Origin: Streptomyces bauhiniae
GTDB lineage: Bacteria; Actinomycetota; Actinomycetes; Streptomycetales; Streptomycetaceae
DNA: 64,000 bases
Assembly: GCF_004784475.1 (NCBI RefSeq)
Contig: NZ_SRRT01000003.1
Coordinates: 682,001-746,000, forward strand
Direction of reading: 5' to 3'
Shown here: positions 34,566 through 44,773 of the stretch, in pieces
Numbering within the stretch: the first letter of the stretch is position 1
Layout of the letters: each line of letters opens with the position of its first letter
Program-made: the position numbers and the translations under genes
The notes under the pieces: generated by a model
The model's database searches: none
What the model saw: only the letters and a program-made list of their open reading frames with translations
Told to the model about the DNA's origin: nothing

Positions 34566-35900
34566 ATGCGGATGATCCGGCCCATGGTGACGGACGCGCA
34601 CGGCCCTCTCCCCCGCTTCCCCGACGGATTCCTGTGGGGGGTGTCGACCTCCGCGCACCAGATCGAGGGCGCCGCCGACCTGCGCGAACCCTCCGTCTGG
34701 GACGTGTTCACCGCCGAGCCCGGCCGGGTGAAGGACGGCTCCACCGCCGCCGTGGCCTGCGACCACTACCACCGCTACCCGGAGGACGTGGCCCTGCTGG
34801 CCGGCCTCGGCGTGGACGCGTACCGCTTCTCGGTCTCCTGGCCGCGTGTGAACTCCCCCGGCGGGCTCGACTTCTACGACCGGCTGGTGGACGCGCTGTG
34901 CGAGGCCGGGGTCCAGCCGGTGCCGACGCTGTTCCACTGGGATCTGCCGGCCGGGCTCGACTGGCTGGACCGGGACACCGCGTACCGGTTCGCGGACCAC
35001 GTCTCCGGTGTCGCGGACCGCCTCGGGGACCGCGTACCGCGCTGGATCACCCTCAACGAGCCCGCCGAACACACCCTGTTGGGCCACGCGCTGGGCACCC
35101 ACGCCCCCGGCAAGGCCCTGCTGTTCGACGCGCTCCCGGCCGCCCACCACCAGCTCCTCGCGCACGGCCTGGCGGTACGGGCGCTGCGCGCGGCCGGGGT
35201 GACGAACATCGGCATCGCCAACTCCCACTCCCCCGTGGAGCCCGCCTCCGCCGACCCGGCGGACGTGGAGGCGGCCGTCTTCTACGACCTGCTCCTCAAC
35301 CGCCTCTTCGCCGAACCCGTCCTGCTGGGCCAATTCCCGGACGGCACGGCCGCGTTGATGCCCGAGGGCGCCGAGGACGACCTGCGGATCATCGCGGAGC
35401 CGCTGGACTGGTACGGGATCAACTACTACGCCCCGGCGCGCGTGGGCGCCCCGCAGGAGAAGCCCACCGAGTTCGGCGGAGTGGCGCTGCCCGCCGAACT
35501 CCCCTTCTCACTGCGGGAGTTCGAGGGCGTCCCGGTGACCGACTTCGGCTGGCCGGTCGTCCCCGAGGCGCTGACCGGCCTGCTGACCGGGCTCCGCGAC
35601 CGCTACGGCGACCGGCTCCCGCCCCTCGTCATCACCGAGAACGGCTGCTCGTACGAGGGGCTGGACGATCAGGACCGCATCGCCTACCTGGACGGCCATG
35701 TCCGCGCGGTGCACGCCGCGCTCGCCGAAGGGGTCGACCTGCGCGGCTACTTCGTGTGGTCCCTGCTGGACAACTTCGAGTGGGCCGAGGGCTACGCCCG
35801 CCGCTTCGGCCTGGTGGACGTGGACTTCGCCACGCTGCGGCGCACCCCGAAGGCGTCGTACCACTGGTACCGGGACCTGCTGCGGGCGCAGCGGGGCTGA
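34566..35900 (+). CDS. Family 1 beta-glucosidase
   Basis: GH1 retaining glycosidase of about 440 residues, cytoplasmic (no signal). N-terminal FLWGVSTSAHQIEGA; acid/base Glu in TLNEP (about residue 164); nucleophile Glu in ITENG (about 357); C-terminal YFVWSLLDNFEWAEGYARRFGLVDVDF. Hydrolyses beta-glucosides such as cellobiose or related disaccharides. Start uncertain: ATGs at 34566, 34572 and 34584 are all in frame, none with a strong ribosome site. No sugar transporter or LacI-type regulator is adjacent, so the physiological substrate is open. Confidence 0.93.
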   Translation: MRMIRPMVTDAHGPLPRFPDGFLWGVSTSAHQIEGAADLREPSVWDVFTAEPGRVKDGSTAAVACDHYHRYPEDVALLAGLGVDAYRFSVSWPRVNSPGGLDFYDRLVDALCEAGVQPVPTLFHWDLPAGLDWLDRDTAYRFADHVSGVADRLGDRVPRWITLNEPAEHTLLGHALGTHAPGKALLFDALPAAHHQLLAHGLAVRALRAAGVTNIGIANSHSPVEPASADPADVEAAVFYDLLLNRLFAEPVLLGQFPDGTAALMPEGAEDDLRIIAEPLDWYGINYYAPARVGAPQEKPTEFGGVALPAELPFSLREFEGVPVTDFGWPVVPEALTGLLTGLRDRYGDRLPPLVITENGCSYEGLDDQDRIAYLDGHVRAVHAALAEGVDLRGYFVWSLLDNFEWAEGYARRFGLVDVDFATLRRTPKASYHWYRDLLRAQRG

Positions 35901-35918
35901 ACGGTCAGCAGGCGGGGC

Positions 35919-36872
35919 TCAGAAGCCGAGCTTGCGGAGCTGCTTGGGGTCGCGTTGCCAGTCCTTGGCGACCTTCACGTGCAGGTCGAGGAAGACGGGC
36001 GTGCCGAGCAGGGCCTCGATCTGCTTGCGGGACTTGATGCCCACGTCCTTCAGCCGCTTGCCCTTGGGGCCGATGATGATCCCCTTCTGGCTGGGCCGCT
36101 CGATGTAGACGTTGGCGTGGATGTCGAGCAGGGGGCGGTCGGCCGGGCGGTCCTCGCGCGGGAGCATCTCCTCCACGACGACGGCGATGGAGTGCGGCAG
36201 CTCGTCGCGCACGCCCTCCAGCGCGGCCTCGCGGATCAGCTCCGCGATCATGACCTGCTCGGGCTCGTCGGTGAGGTCGCCCTCGGGGTAGAGCGCGGGG
36301 CCCTCGGGGAGCAGCGGCACGATCAGGTCGGCCAGCAGGCCCACCTGCTTGCCGGCGGTCGCGGAGACCGGCACGATCTCGGCCCACTCGAAGCCCAGCT
36401 CCTTGCCGAGCTGGTCGATGGCGATGAGCTGCTCGGCGAGGGTCTTGGAGTCGACCAGGTCGGTCTTGGTGACGATGGCGACCTTGGGGGTCTTCTTGAT
36501 CCCGGCCAGCTCCTTGGCGATGAAGCGGTCGCCGGGGCCGATCTTCTCGTTCGCCGGGAGGCAGAAGCCGATCACGTCGACCTCGGCCCAGGTGGTGCGC
36601 ACCACGTCGTTGAGCCGCTCGCCGAGCAGGGTGCGCGGCTTGTGGAGGCCGGGGGTGTCGACCAGGATCAACTGGGCGTCCTCCCGGTGCACGATGCCGC
36701 GCACGGTGTGCCGGGTGGTCTGCGGCTGGTCGGCGGTGATGGCCACCTTCTGCCCGACCAGAGCGTTCGTGAGGGTGGACTTGCCCGCGTTGGGACGGCC
36801 CACGAAGCACGCGAAGCCTGCGCGGTGGGCATTCTCGCCCGACCGCTCGGATGACTGGGTACGAACGCTCAT
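35919..36872 (-). CDS. era: GTPase Era
   Basis: 317-residue GTPase assisting 30S subunit/16S rRNA maturation. G1 GRPNAGKST, G2 region TTRHTVRG, G3 DTPG, G4 TKTD and G5 VSAT are present. The C-terminal KH domain (YIERPSQKGIIIGPKGKRLKDVG) binds the 3' end of 16S rRNA. ATG 36872 has GGGAGA upstream; an ATG at 36881 is also in frame. In the ancestral order Era follows the phoH-ybeY-CBS cluster; here other genes separate them. Confidence 0.96.
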   Translation of the reverse strand: MSVRTQSSERSGENAHRAGFACFVGRPNAGKSTLTNALVGQKVAITADQPQTTRHTVRGIVHREDAQLILVDTPGLHKPRTLLGERLNDVVRTTWAEVDVIGFCLPANEKIGPGDRFIAKELAGIKKTPKVAIVTKTDLVDSKTLAEQLIAIDQLGKELGFEWAEIVPVSATAGKQVGLLADLIVPLLPEGPALYPEGDLTDEPEQVMIAELIREAALEGVRDELPHSIAVVVEEMLPREDRPADRPLLDIHANVYIERPSQKGIIIGPKGKRLKDVGIKSRKQIEALLGTPVFLDLHVKVAKDWQRDPKQLRKLGF

Positions 36873-37052
36873 GCCGACCATTCTCCCTGATCCGCGAGCC
36901 CGTGCCGCACGGGCGTCCGCCACACGCCTGCGACCGGCCTCTCAGAGCGCCGGGAGGGGCCGAAACACCCTGGAAACGCCCCTGTAGGCGGCCGGAAACG
37001 CGCACCCGTGACCCTCTGACGAGCCCGCTCCCCCGGATCACTGGAGACGCCC

Positions 37053-38674
<1,622 letters not shown>

Positions 38675-38744
38675 CTCCGTCAGCGAACAGTTTCGGGCGC
38701 CCTTTCAGCCAAGAGTTTCGGGTGGGCGGGTGGGAGACGGGGGT

Positions 38745-38765
38745 CCAGGGGGCGGAGCCCCCTGG
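38745..38765. terminator. Hairpin between convergent glnK and cdd-like gene
   Basis: Perfect 9-bp stem CCAGGGGGC / GCCCCCTGG with GGA loop. It is preceded by two AGTTTCGGG copies (around 38690 and 38714). The stem resembles a widespread Streptomyces intergenic hairpin. Confidence 0.65.
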
Positions 38766-38769
38766 TACC

Positions 38770-39120
38770 TCAGCCCGCGGAAACGGTCAGCCGGACAACG
38801 CCGTCCGCCCCGGCGAGCAGCACCGGCGTGCCCGCACCGCCGAGGTCGGTCACAGCGGCCAAGTCCTCCGCCGTGACACCCTCCGCCGCGCTGACGACCG
38901 CCGCCGCCTCCAAAGACTCCGCTCCGGATGCCACCGCCATGGCGACAGCCGTGCGCAGGGCGCTGAGCTGGAGCGAGGGGAGGGATACCGTGCCGGCCGC
39001 GTAGGTGCGGCCCGTGGAGTCGCGTACCGCGGCCCCCTCCGGGACCCCGTTCCGTGCTCGTACCGACCGGGCCAGGGTCACGATCTTGCGGTCCTCGGGA
39101 TCAAGCTCGTTCTCGCTCAT
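38770..39120 (-). CDS. Cytidine-deaminase-like protein lacking catalytic motifs
   Basis: 116-residue protein: ENELDPEDRKIVTLARSVRARNGVPEGAAVRD, then LPSLQLSALRTAVAMAVASGAESLEAAAVVSAAEGV. It resembles the N-terminal half of cytidine-deaminase-fold proteins found in the phoH-ybeY-era cluster, but no HAE/CAE or PCxxC zinc motif is present, so it should not be an active deaminase. Its ATG overlaps the stop of the upstream XRE gene by 4 nt. It lies about 1.9 kb from era, where the ancestral cdd-era neighbourhood would have placed it. Confidence 0.68.
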   Translation of the reverse strand: MSENELDPEDRKIVTLARSVRARNGVPEGAAVRDSTGRTYAAGTVSLPSLQLSALRTAVAMAVASGAESLEAAAVVSAAEGVTAEDLAAVTDLGGAGTPVLLAGADGVVRLTVSAG

Positions 39121-39974
39121 GCCCCGAGCATACGAACCCCGTCGGACTCGTTCGCCAGCCACTCCAGCTTCGCGGCGGTGTCCGCCTCCGGGAGCGGGGT
39201 GTGGAGCACGATCAGCAGGTCGGGACGGGCGGGCACCTGCATGGCGGTGGACTCCACGGCCAGCAGCCCGGCACGGGGATGCATCAGCTCCTTGCGGATC
39301 TGCCCCTGGTCCTCGATGTCCCGCTCGGCCCACAGCGCGTTGAACTCCGGGCTGACGGAACTCACTTCGGCGAGCACCGCTTGGAACCCCTCGTCCTCGG
39401 GGTGCGCCGCGCAGGCCGCCCGGAACTGCGCGACGACCGTACGCGCGTTGGTCTCCCAGCTCAGCGTGCGGCTGCGGAACAGCGGGTCGGCGAAGAAGTC
39501 GACCAGGCAGTTGCGAGGGGTGGAGCCCTCCCCCATGCCGAACACCGCGGTCGCCGCCGCGTTGTACATCACGCAGTTGTAGTAGCGGTCCATGATGTGC
39601 GCCGGATACGGCATCCAGGTGTCGAGCAACCGCCGCAGCCCGTCGCACATGTCCCGCCGTACCGTGACGAGTTCGGGCGCGGGCGGGTTGAGGCCGGCCA
39701 GCAGGTACAGATGCCGCACCTCGGCGTCGCTCAGCCGCAGCACCCGCGAGACCGCGTCGAGCACCTGCGGGGAGACGGAGATGTCCCGCCCCTGCTCCAG
39801 CCACTGGTACCAGGAGGCGCTCACCCCGGCCAGCACCGCGACCTCCTCCCGGCGCAGCCCCGGCGTACGGCGCCGGGCCCCGCCGAGCGGGAGTCCGGCC
39901 TCCTGCGGGGTGATCCGGGCGCGCCGGGACACCAGGAACTCCCGCAGCTCGGTGCGCCGTTCACTTCTCGGCAT
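39117..39974 (-). CDS. XRE-family regulator with MmyB-like ligand-binding domain
   Basis: 285-residue regulator of the same type as the one at 5973-6845: LREFLVSRRARITPQEAGLPLGGARRRTPGLRREEVAVLAGVSASWYQWLEQGRD HTH, then the MmyB-type domain (MPYPAHIMDRYYNCVMYNAAA...). ATG 39974 is favoured; a GTG upstream at 39983 is possible. It is divergent from an MFS exporter, with palindromes in the 121-nt spacer, and overlaps the following cdd-like gene by 4 nt. Confidence 0.87.
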   Translation of the reverse strand: MPRSERRTELREFLVSRRARITPQEAGLPLGGARRRTPGLRREEVAVLAGVSASWYQWLEQGRDISVSPQVLDAVSRVLRLSDAEVRHLYLLAGLNPPAPELVTVRRDMCDGLRRLLDTWMPYPAHIMDRYYNCVMYNAAATAVFGMGEGSTPRNCLVDFFADPLFRSRTLSWETNARTVVAQFRAACAAHPEDEGFQAVLAEVSSVSPEFNALWAERDIEDQGQIRKELMHPRAGLLAVESTAMQVPARPDLLIVLHTPLPEADTAAKLEWLANESDGVRMLGA

Positions 39975-40027
39975 GCTCGTCACGCTCGCCGTCGCAGCCA
40001 CGTCCCCGTCCCCCTCGTCGCCGTGTC

Positions 40028-40085
40028 TGGTGGTGCCACCACCACCATAAGTTCCGACTCCCCACGTTTCTTCCGGCCGTCGGAA
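40028..40085. promoter_or_regulatory. Palindromes in divergent XRE/MFS promoter
   Basis: TGGTGG-TG-CCACCA (40028-40041) and TTCCGAC/GTCGGAA with a 20-nt spacer (40052-40058, 40079-40085). Candidate operators for the adjacent XRE protein; the latter straddles the likely exporter promoter. Confidence 0.4.
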
Positions 40086-40095
40086 GCTCTTTGCC

Positions 40096-41505
40096 ATGGC
40101 GATCGACACCCCAGCCCCCGTAACTCCCCCTACCGGCCCGCCCGTCGGCCCCGTCCGGCTCTCGGCGCGGGACCGGCTCGTCCTGTTCGTGCTGTGCGCG
40201 GCCCAGTTCATGGTCGCGCTCGACTTCTCGGTGCTGAACGTGGCGCTGCCCGAGCTGGGCACCGGCCTCGGCATGAGCCGCACGGCGCTGCAGTGGGCGG
40301 TCACCGCGTTCGCGCTGCCGTCCGGCGGTTTCCTGCTGCTGTTCGGCCGCGCCGGCGACCTCTTCGGCCGCCGCAAACTGTTCCTGGCCGGGCTCACCCT
40401 GTTCGGCGCCGCCTCGGTGCTGGCGGCCCTGGCCTGGGACCCGGCGTCCTTCCTCACCGGCCGCGCCCTCCAGGGGCTCGGCGCTGCGGCGATCGTGCCG
40501 ACCGGCATGTCCCTGCTGACGACCACCTTCCCCGAGGGCCCGGCCCGCGACCGCGCGCTCGGCATCTCCGGCACGCTGCTGTCGCTGGGCTTCACCACCG
40601 GCATGATCGCGGGCGGCGCGCTGACCGACGCCTTCGGCTGGCGTTCCACGATGGCGCTGCTGGCCGTGTTCGCGCTGATCGTGCTGCCGCTCGCGCCGGG
40701 ACTGCTGCCCGAGTCCCGTACCCCGGAGCGCCCCCGGCTGGACGTGCCGGGCGCGGTCACCGTCACCGCCGGTCTGCTGGCCCTGATCTACGCCCTGTCC
40801 ACCGCCGCCGCCCAGGGCTTCGGCCGCGCGGACGTGCTGACCGCGCTGGTGGCGGGGCTGGTGCTGTTGACCGCGTTCACCATGATCGAGTCCCGTACGG
40901 CCGCGCCGCTGGTCTCGCTGCCGATGCTGCGCCGCCGCACGGTGGCGTGGGGCAACCTGGGCGGGCTGGTCACCTTCTCGATGATGTCGGCCGTGGTGTT
41001 CGCGCTGACCCTGTACCTCCAGGAGGTGCTGCGGCTGTCGGCGTTCGAGACCGGCCTGGTCTTCGGGGTGCAGGGCGTGCTGTCGGCGGTGGCGGGCGTC
41101 TTCGCGCCGAGGGTGATCGGCCGGTTCGGCGCCCGGCGCACGCTGGCCGGCTCGCTGGCCGGGCAGGGGCTCCTCACCGCCGCCCTGCTGCCGCTGAGCG
41201 CCGGGGGCTGGTCGGTCTGGCTGGCCGTGACCGCCGTGTCCCTGGCCAGCATGTGCCACCTCGGCGCGATCATCTCGTACGGCCTCACCATCACCTCCGG
41301 GGTCGCGGACGGTGAACAGGGCCTGGCCACCGGGCTGGTGACCTCCACCCAACAGGTCAGCCTCACGCTCGGCGTGCCCCTGCTGGGCGTGCTGGCCACC
41401 ACCGCCGACGACCTGCTGGCCGGCGTCCACACGGTGACCGGGCTGTCCGCGGCGATCGTGCTCGGCGCGGCCGCCCTGATCGCCCTGGGACTGCGCAAAG
41501 CCTGA
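40096..41505 (+). CDS. MFS exporter (DHA2 family)
   Basis: 469-residue 14-TM type exporter. TM1 LDFSVLNVALPELGTGL, loop motif GRAGDLFGRRKLF, RALQGLGAAAIVPTGMSLL, TM5 region GFTTGMIAGGALTDAFGWRSTMALL, and later TM segments are visible. The start is ATG 40096. Divergent from the XRE gene and converging 2 nt from the LD-carboxypeptidase stop. Probably extrudes a small toxic compound sensed by the XRE protein. Confidence 0.86.
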   Translation: MAIDTPAPVTPPTGPPVGPVRLSARDRLVLFVLCAAQFMVALDFSVLNVALPELGTGLGMSRTALQWAVTAFALPSGGFLLLFGRAGDLFGRRKLFLAGLTLFGAASVLAALAWDPASFLTGRALQGLGAAAIVPTGMSLLTTTFPEGPARDRALGISGTLLSLGFTTGMIAGGALTDAFGWRSTMALLAVFALIVLPLAPGLLPESRTPERPRLDVPGAVTVTAGLLALIYALSTAAAQGFGRADVLTALVAGLVLLTAFTMIESRTAAPLVSLPMLRRRTVAWGNLGGLVTFSMMSAVVFALTLYLQEVLRLSAFETGLVFGVQGVLSAVAGVFAPRVIGRFGARRTLAGSLAGQGLLTAALLPLSAGGWSVWLAVTAVSLASMCHLGAIISYGLTITSGVADGEQGLATGLVTSTQQVSLTLGVPLLGVLATTADDLLAGVHTVTGLSAAIVLGAAALIALGLRKA

Positions 41506-41507
41506 CC

Positions 41508-42527
41508 TCAGTCCAGGGTCTGGGTGATCGCGCTGCGCGCGGCCGTGTGCTCCACGCGGCCGCGCGCGCCGTTGACCAGCGGCAGATACGGGGCGACATG
41601 CCCGCACTCCACGTCGGCGACGACCGGCACGCCCAGCGGGCCGAGCGCGTCGAGCACCGCCTCGTGCTGGGTCAGGGTGGAGCTGTCCGGGGCCCTGGTC
41701 CGGCCGACCAGGATCGCGGCGGCCCGGTCGAAGAACCCGGCGAGCCGCATGCCGTGCAGGTTCCGGCAGATGCTGAACGCGCTGTCCTCGCAGGCTTCCA
41801 CGTACACCAACAGCGGCTCACCGGGCGCGAGTTCAGCGGTATCCAGGTACGGCGTCCCCGCGAGGTTGGCCAGGATCTCGACACAGCCGCCGATCAGGCG
41901 CCCGGTGACGTCCACGTCCCCGGTGCCGTCCAGCCGGGTCCAGGTGGCCGCCGCGTCCAGGGTCAGGTCGCGGACCTCGGGGTGGCGGGCGTAGTCGTCC
42001 CAGCCGCCGGAGCGGTACCGGCCGGGCGGGGTCTGGGTGAACGGCTCGCCCTGCGGCGCCTCCGCGATGTCCAGCCAGGACAGCAGGCCCTCGGGGGGCC
42101 CGTAGGGGGTGTCCATGAGGTTGTTGCCGTGCACGGTGGGCAGCCCGGACAGCAGGGTCAGGGGCGCGAGCAGCCCCGAGACGTCGGAGTAGCCGACGAC
42201 CCAGGCCGGCTCGGCCCGGCCGATCTCCGCGAAGTCCAGCAGCGGCAGCAGGTCGATGCCGGTCTCGCCGCCCCACGGGGGCACCACAGCGCGGATCTCG
42301 GGGTCGGTGAGCATCGCGGTGAGTTCGGCGGCGCGTTCGGCGGCCGGGGCGCTGAGGTGGCCGGAGCCGTCCATGCACCGGCCGACCGTCACCTCGTACC
42401 CGCGCGCCTCAAGGTCGGCCACGGCCACGTCGAGCCGGCCGCGCAGGGCGTCCGGGACCCCGCTGGAGGGCGAGGTCACGCCGATACGGTCTCCGGGGCG
42501 CAGGGGGCGCGGGTAGCGAGGGGTCAT
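41508..42527 (-). CDS. LD-carboxypeptidase / MccF-like (S66) peptidase
   Basis: 339-residue S66-family serine peptidase. N-terminal LRPGDRIGVTSPSSGVP, catalytic Ser in the VGYSDVSGLLAPL segment, WGGETGIDLLP, and Glu/His at EACED and VECGHVAPYLPLV. Such enzymes trim peptidoglycan stem peptides (LD-carboxypeptidase) or inactivate microcin C-type peptidyl-nucleotides (MccF). Lack of signal peptide fits either recycling or immunity. It lies at the end of the XRE/MFS inserted module, 65 nt downstream of mmcQ. Confidence 0.85.
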   Translation of the reverse strand: MTPRYPRPLRPGDRIGVTSPSSGVPDALRGRLDVAVADLEARGYEVTVGRCMDGSGHLSAPAAERAAELTAMLTDPEIRAVVPPWGGETGIDLLPLLDFAEIGRAEPAWVVGYSDVSGLLAPLTLLSGLPTVHGNNLMDTPYGPPEGLLSWLDIAEAPQGEPFTQTPPGRYRSGGWDDYARHPEVRDLTLDAAATWTRLDGTGDVDVTGRLIGGCVEILANLAGTPYLDTAELAPGEPLLVYVEACEDSAFSICRNLHGMRLAGFFDRAAAILVGRTRAPDSSTLTQHEAVLDALGPLGVPVVADVECGHVAPYLPLVNGARGRVEHTAARSAITQTLD

Positions 42528-42592
42528 GCGGCGGATTCTGACACGGGGTCACCCCGCACCCGTAGGGGATTTACCGCGCCCCGTAGGGGTTT

Positions 42593-42952
42593 TCAGGGGC
42601 GGTCGAGCTTCAGCCGCTCGGCCTTCGGCAGGCCCGCGACGACGAGGTCGTAGGAGTCCTCGACCAGTTCCTTCACCAGGGCGTCGGGCAGGCCGGCGTC
42701 CACCGTGACGGTGTTCCAGTGCCGCTTGTTCATGTGATAGCCCGGCACGATCAGGCCCTCGTGGTCGGCGCGGAGGCGCTGGGCGTCCTCCGGGTCGCAC
42801 TTGAGGTTGACCGTCAGGGGCCGCGCGTCCAGTGCCGCCAGGGCGAACATCTTGCCCAGCACCTTGAAGACCGAGGTGTCCGGGTTGAAGGGGAACTCCT
42901 CCTCCACCGCGTTGAAGGACAGGCAGAGGGCGCGCAGCTCCTGGGGCTTCAT
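42593..42952 (-). CDS. MmcQ/YjbR family protein
   Basis: 119-residue protein of the CyaY-like MmcQ/YjbR family: RALCLSFNAVEEEFPFNPDTSVFKVLGKMFAL, then NLKCDPEDAQRLRADHEGLIVPGYHMNKRHWNTVTVD. Family members are proposed DNA-binding proteins but the role is uncertain. It overlaps the upstream CBS-domain gene by 4 nt, so it belongs to the phoH-ybeY-CBS operon. Confidence 0.85.
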   Translation of the reverse strand: MKPQELRALCLSFNAVEEEFPFNPDTSVFKVLGKMFALAALDARPLTVNLKCDPEDAQRLRADHEGLIVPGYHMNKRHWNTVTVDAGLPDALVKELVEDSYDLVVAGLPKAERLKLDRP

Positions 42953-44247
42953 TCCGTGCTCTCCTCCCGCGCCGGGACCCCGGCGGGCTCGACCAGTACC
43001 GTCACGATCTTGTTCCGGCGACCGGCGGCGGCCTCGGCGGTCAGCTTCAGCCGTCGCTCGTCGGGCAGTTCGACCTCGGCGCTCGCGCCGGCGATGGGCA
43101 CGCGGCCCAATGCCTTCGCGAGCAGTCCGCCTACGGTTTCCACGTCCTCGTCGTCGTACTCCTCCAGCCCGTACAACTCGCCGAGGTCGGTGATGTCCAG
43201 GCGGGCGGTGACCCGGTGGCGGCCCTCGCCGAGGTCCTCCACGGGCGGGAGTTCACGGTCGTACTCGTCGGTGATCTCGCCGACGATCTCCTCCAGGATG
43301 TCCTCGATGGTGACGATCCCAGCCGTGCCGCCGTACTCGTCGATGACGACGGCGACGTGGTTGCGCTCCTTCTGCATCTCGCGCAGCAGGTCGCCCGCGT
43401 TCTTGGTGTCCGGGACGAAGACGGCGGGGCGCATCGCGGTGGAGACCAGGTCGTTCTCGGCGTCGCGGTTGATGTGCGTCTTGCGGACCAGGTCCTTCAG
43501 ATACACGATGCCGACGATGTCGTCCTCGCTCTCCCCGGTCACCGGGATGCGGGAGAACCCGGATCGCAGGGCGAGGGTGAGGGCCTGGCGGATGGTCTTG
43601 TACCGCTCGATGACGACCAGGTCGGTGCGCGGGACCATCACCTCGCGGACCAGGGTGTCGCCCAGCTCGAAGACGGAGTGCACCATGCGGCGCTCCTCGT
43701 CCTCGATGAGCGACTCCTGCTCGGCGAGGTCGACCATGGCGCGCAGCTCCGCCTCGGAGGCGAAGGGGCCGCGCCGGAAGCCCTTGCCGGGGGTGAGCGC
43801 GTTGCCGATGAGGATCAGCAGCGAGGGCACCGGGCCCATGACGCGGGCCAGCGGCAGCAGCACGTAGGCGGCCGCGGTGGCGGTGGACAGGGGGTGCTGG
43901 CGGCCGATGGTGCGGGGGGAGACGCCGACGGCGACGTACGACACCAGCACCATCACCGCGATGGCGACCAGCAGGGCCTGCCAGGTGGCGTCGAAGGCGC
44001 GCAGGCAGGCGTAGGTGACGAGGGCGGCGGCGGCCATCTCGCAGGCGACGCGGACCAGCAGGGCCACGTTGAGATAGCGGGTGGGGTCGGCGGCGACCTG
44101 CGCCAGCTTGGCGCTGCCCCGGCGGCCGGACTTGACGGCCTCCTCGGCGCGGAAGCTGGAGACGCGGGCGATGCCCGCCTCGGCGCAGGCGGCGAGCCAG
44201 GCCACGACGATCAGCGCGACCGCGCCGATCACGATCTGCGGACTCAT
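42949..44247 (-). CDS. CNNM/CBS-domain membrane protein (CorC/HlyC family)
   Basis: 432-residue protein. N-terminal CNNM domain with about four hydrophobic segments (IVIGAVALIVVAWLAACAEA..., SYVAVGVSPRTIGRQHPL), two CBS domains (about 190-310: VREVMVPRTDLVVIERYKT, STAMRPAVFVPDTK, VVIDEYGGTAGIVTIEDILEEIVGEI) and a C-terminal CorC/HlyC domain. Probably a Mg/Co efflux or transport modulator that senses nucleotides. Commonly mis-named hemolysin; no haemolytic activity is implied. 16 nt after ybeY in the same operon. Confidence 0.9.
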   Translation of the reverse strand: MSPQIVIGAVALIVVAWLAACAEAGIARVSSFRAEEAVKSGRRGSAKLAQVAADPTRYLNVALLVRVACEMAAAALVTYACLRAFDATWQALLVAIAVMVLVSYVAVGVSPRTIGRQHPLSTATAAAYVLLPLARVMGPVPSLLILIGNALTPGKGFRRGPFASEAELRAMVDLAEQESLIEDEERRMVHSVFELGDTLVREVMVPRTDLVVIERYKTIRQALTLALRSGFSRIPVTGESEDDIVGIVYLKDLVRKTHINRDAENDLVSTAMRPAVFVPDTKNAGDLLREMQKERNHVAVVIDEYGGTAGIVTIEDILEEIVGEITDEYDRELPPVEDLGEGRHRVTARLDITDLGELYGLEEYDDEDVETVGGLLAKALGRVPIAGASAEVELPDERRLKLTAEAAAGRRNKIVTVLVEPAGVPAREESTE

Positions 44248-44263
44248 TCGGTTACCGGCCGCC

Positions 44264-44761
44264 CTACGAGACGGTCGGCGCCGGGGACGGCCCGGTCAGG
44301 CCGCGCTCGGCCCGCCAGCCGTCGACGATGGCGGCCTGGAGCCCGAACATCTCGGCCTTCTCGTCCGGCTCCTCGTGGTCGTAGCCGAGGAGGTGCAGGA
44401 CGCCGTGGACGGTGAGGAGCTGGAGTTCCTCGTCCATGGAGTGCTGGGTGGGCGCGTCCTTGCCCTGCTGGGCCGCGACCTCCGGGCACAGGACGATGTC
44501 ACCGAGGAGGCCCTGCGGGGGCTCCTCGTCGTCCTTGCCCGGCGGGCGCAGCTCGTCCATCGGGAACGACATGACGTCCGTCGGTCCCGGCAGGTCCATC
44601 CACTGGATGTGTAGCTGCTCCATGGCGTCGGCGTCCACGACGATCACCGACAGTTCGGAGAGCGGGTGGATGCGCATCCGGGCGAGCGCGTAGCGGGCGA
44701 TGTCGAGCACCGCCTGCTCGTCCACCTCGGTGCCGGATTCGTTGTTGACGTCGATCGACAT
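44264..44761 (-). CDS. ybeY: rRNA maturation endoribonuclease YbeY
   Basis: 165-residue zinc endoribonuclease for 16S rRNA 3'-end maturation and ribosome quality control. It has the metal motif in [24 protein letters not shown] (HGxLHLxGYDH) and the N-terminal [25 protein letters not shown]. It follows phoH by 12 nt, as in most bacteria. Confidence 0.95.
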   Translation of the reverse strand: MSIDVNNESGTEVDEQAVLDIARYALARMRIHPLSELSVIVVDADAMEQLHIQWMDLPGPTDVMSFPMDELRPPGKDDEEPPQGLLGDIVLCPEVAAQQGKDAPTQHSMDEELQLLTVHGVLHLLGYDHEEPDEKAEMFGLQAAIVDGWRAERGLTGPSPAPTVS

Positions 44762-44773
44762 GGTCGTGCTGGT

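Noticed and set aside
38770..39120. Active cytidine deaminase
   Set aside because: No HAE/CAE or PCxxC motif; size is below that of active enzymes.
42579..42593. Terminator CCCC-GTA-GGGG-TTTT after the LD-carboxypeptidase region
   Set aside because: The stem is only 4 bp and points to the plus strand, where no gene ends; treated as chance.
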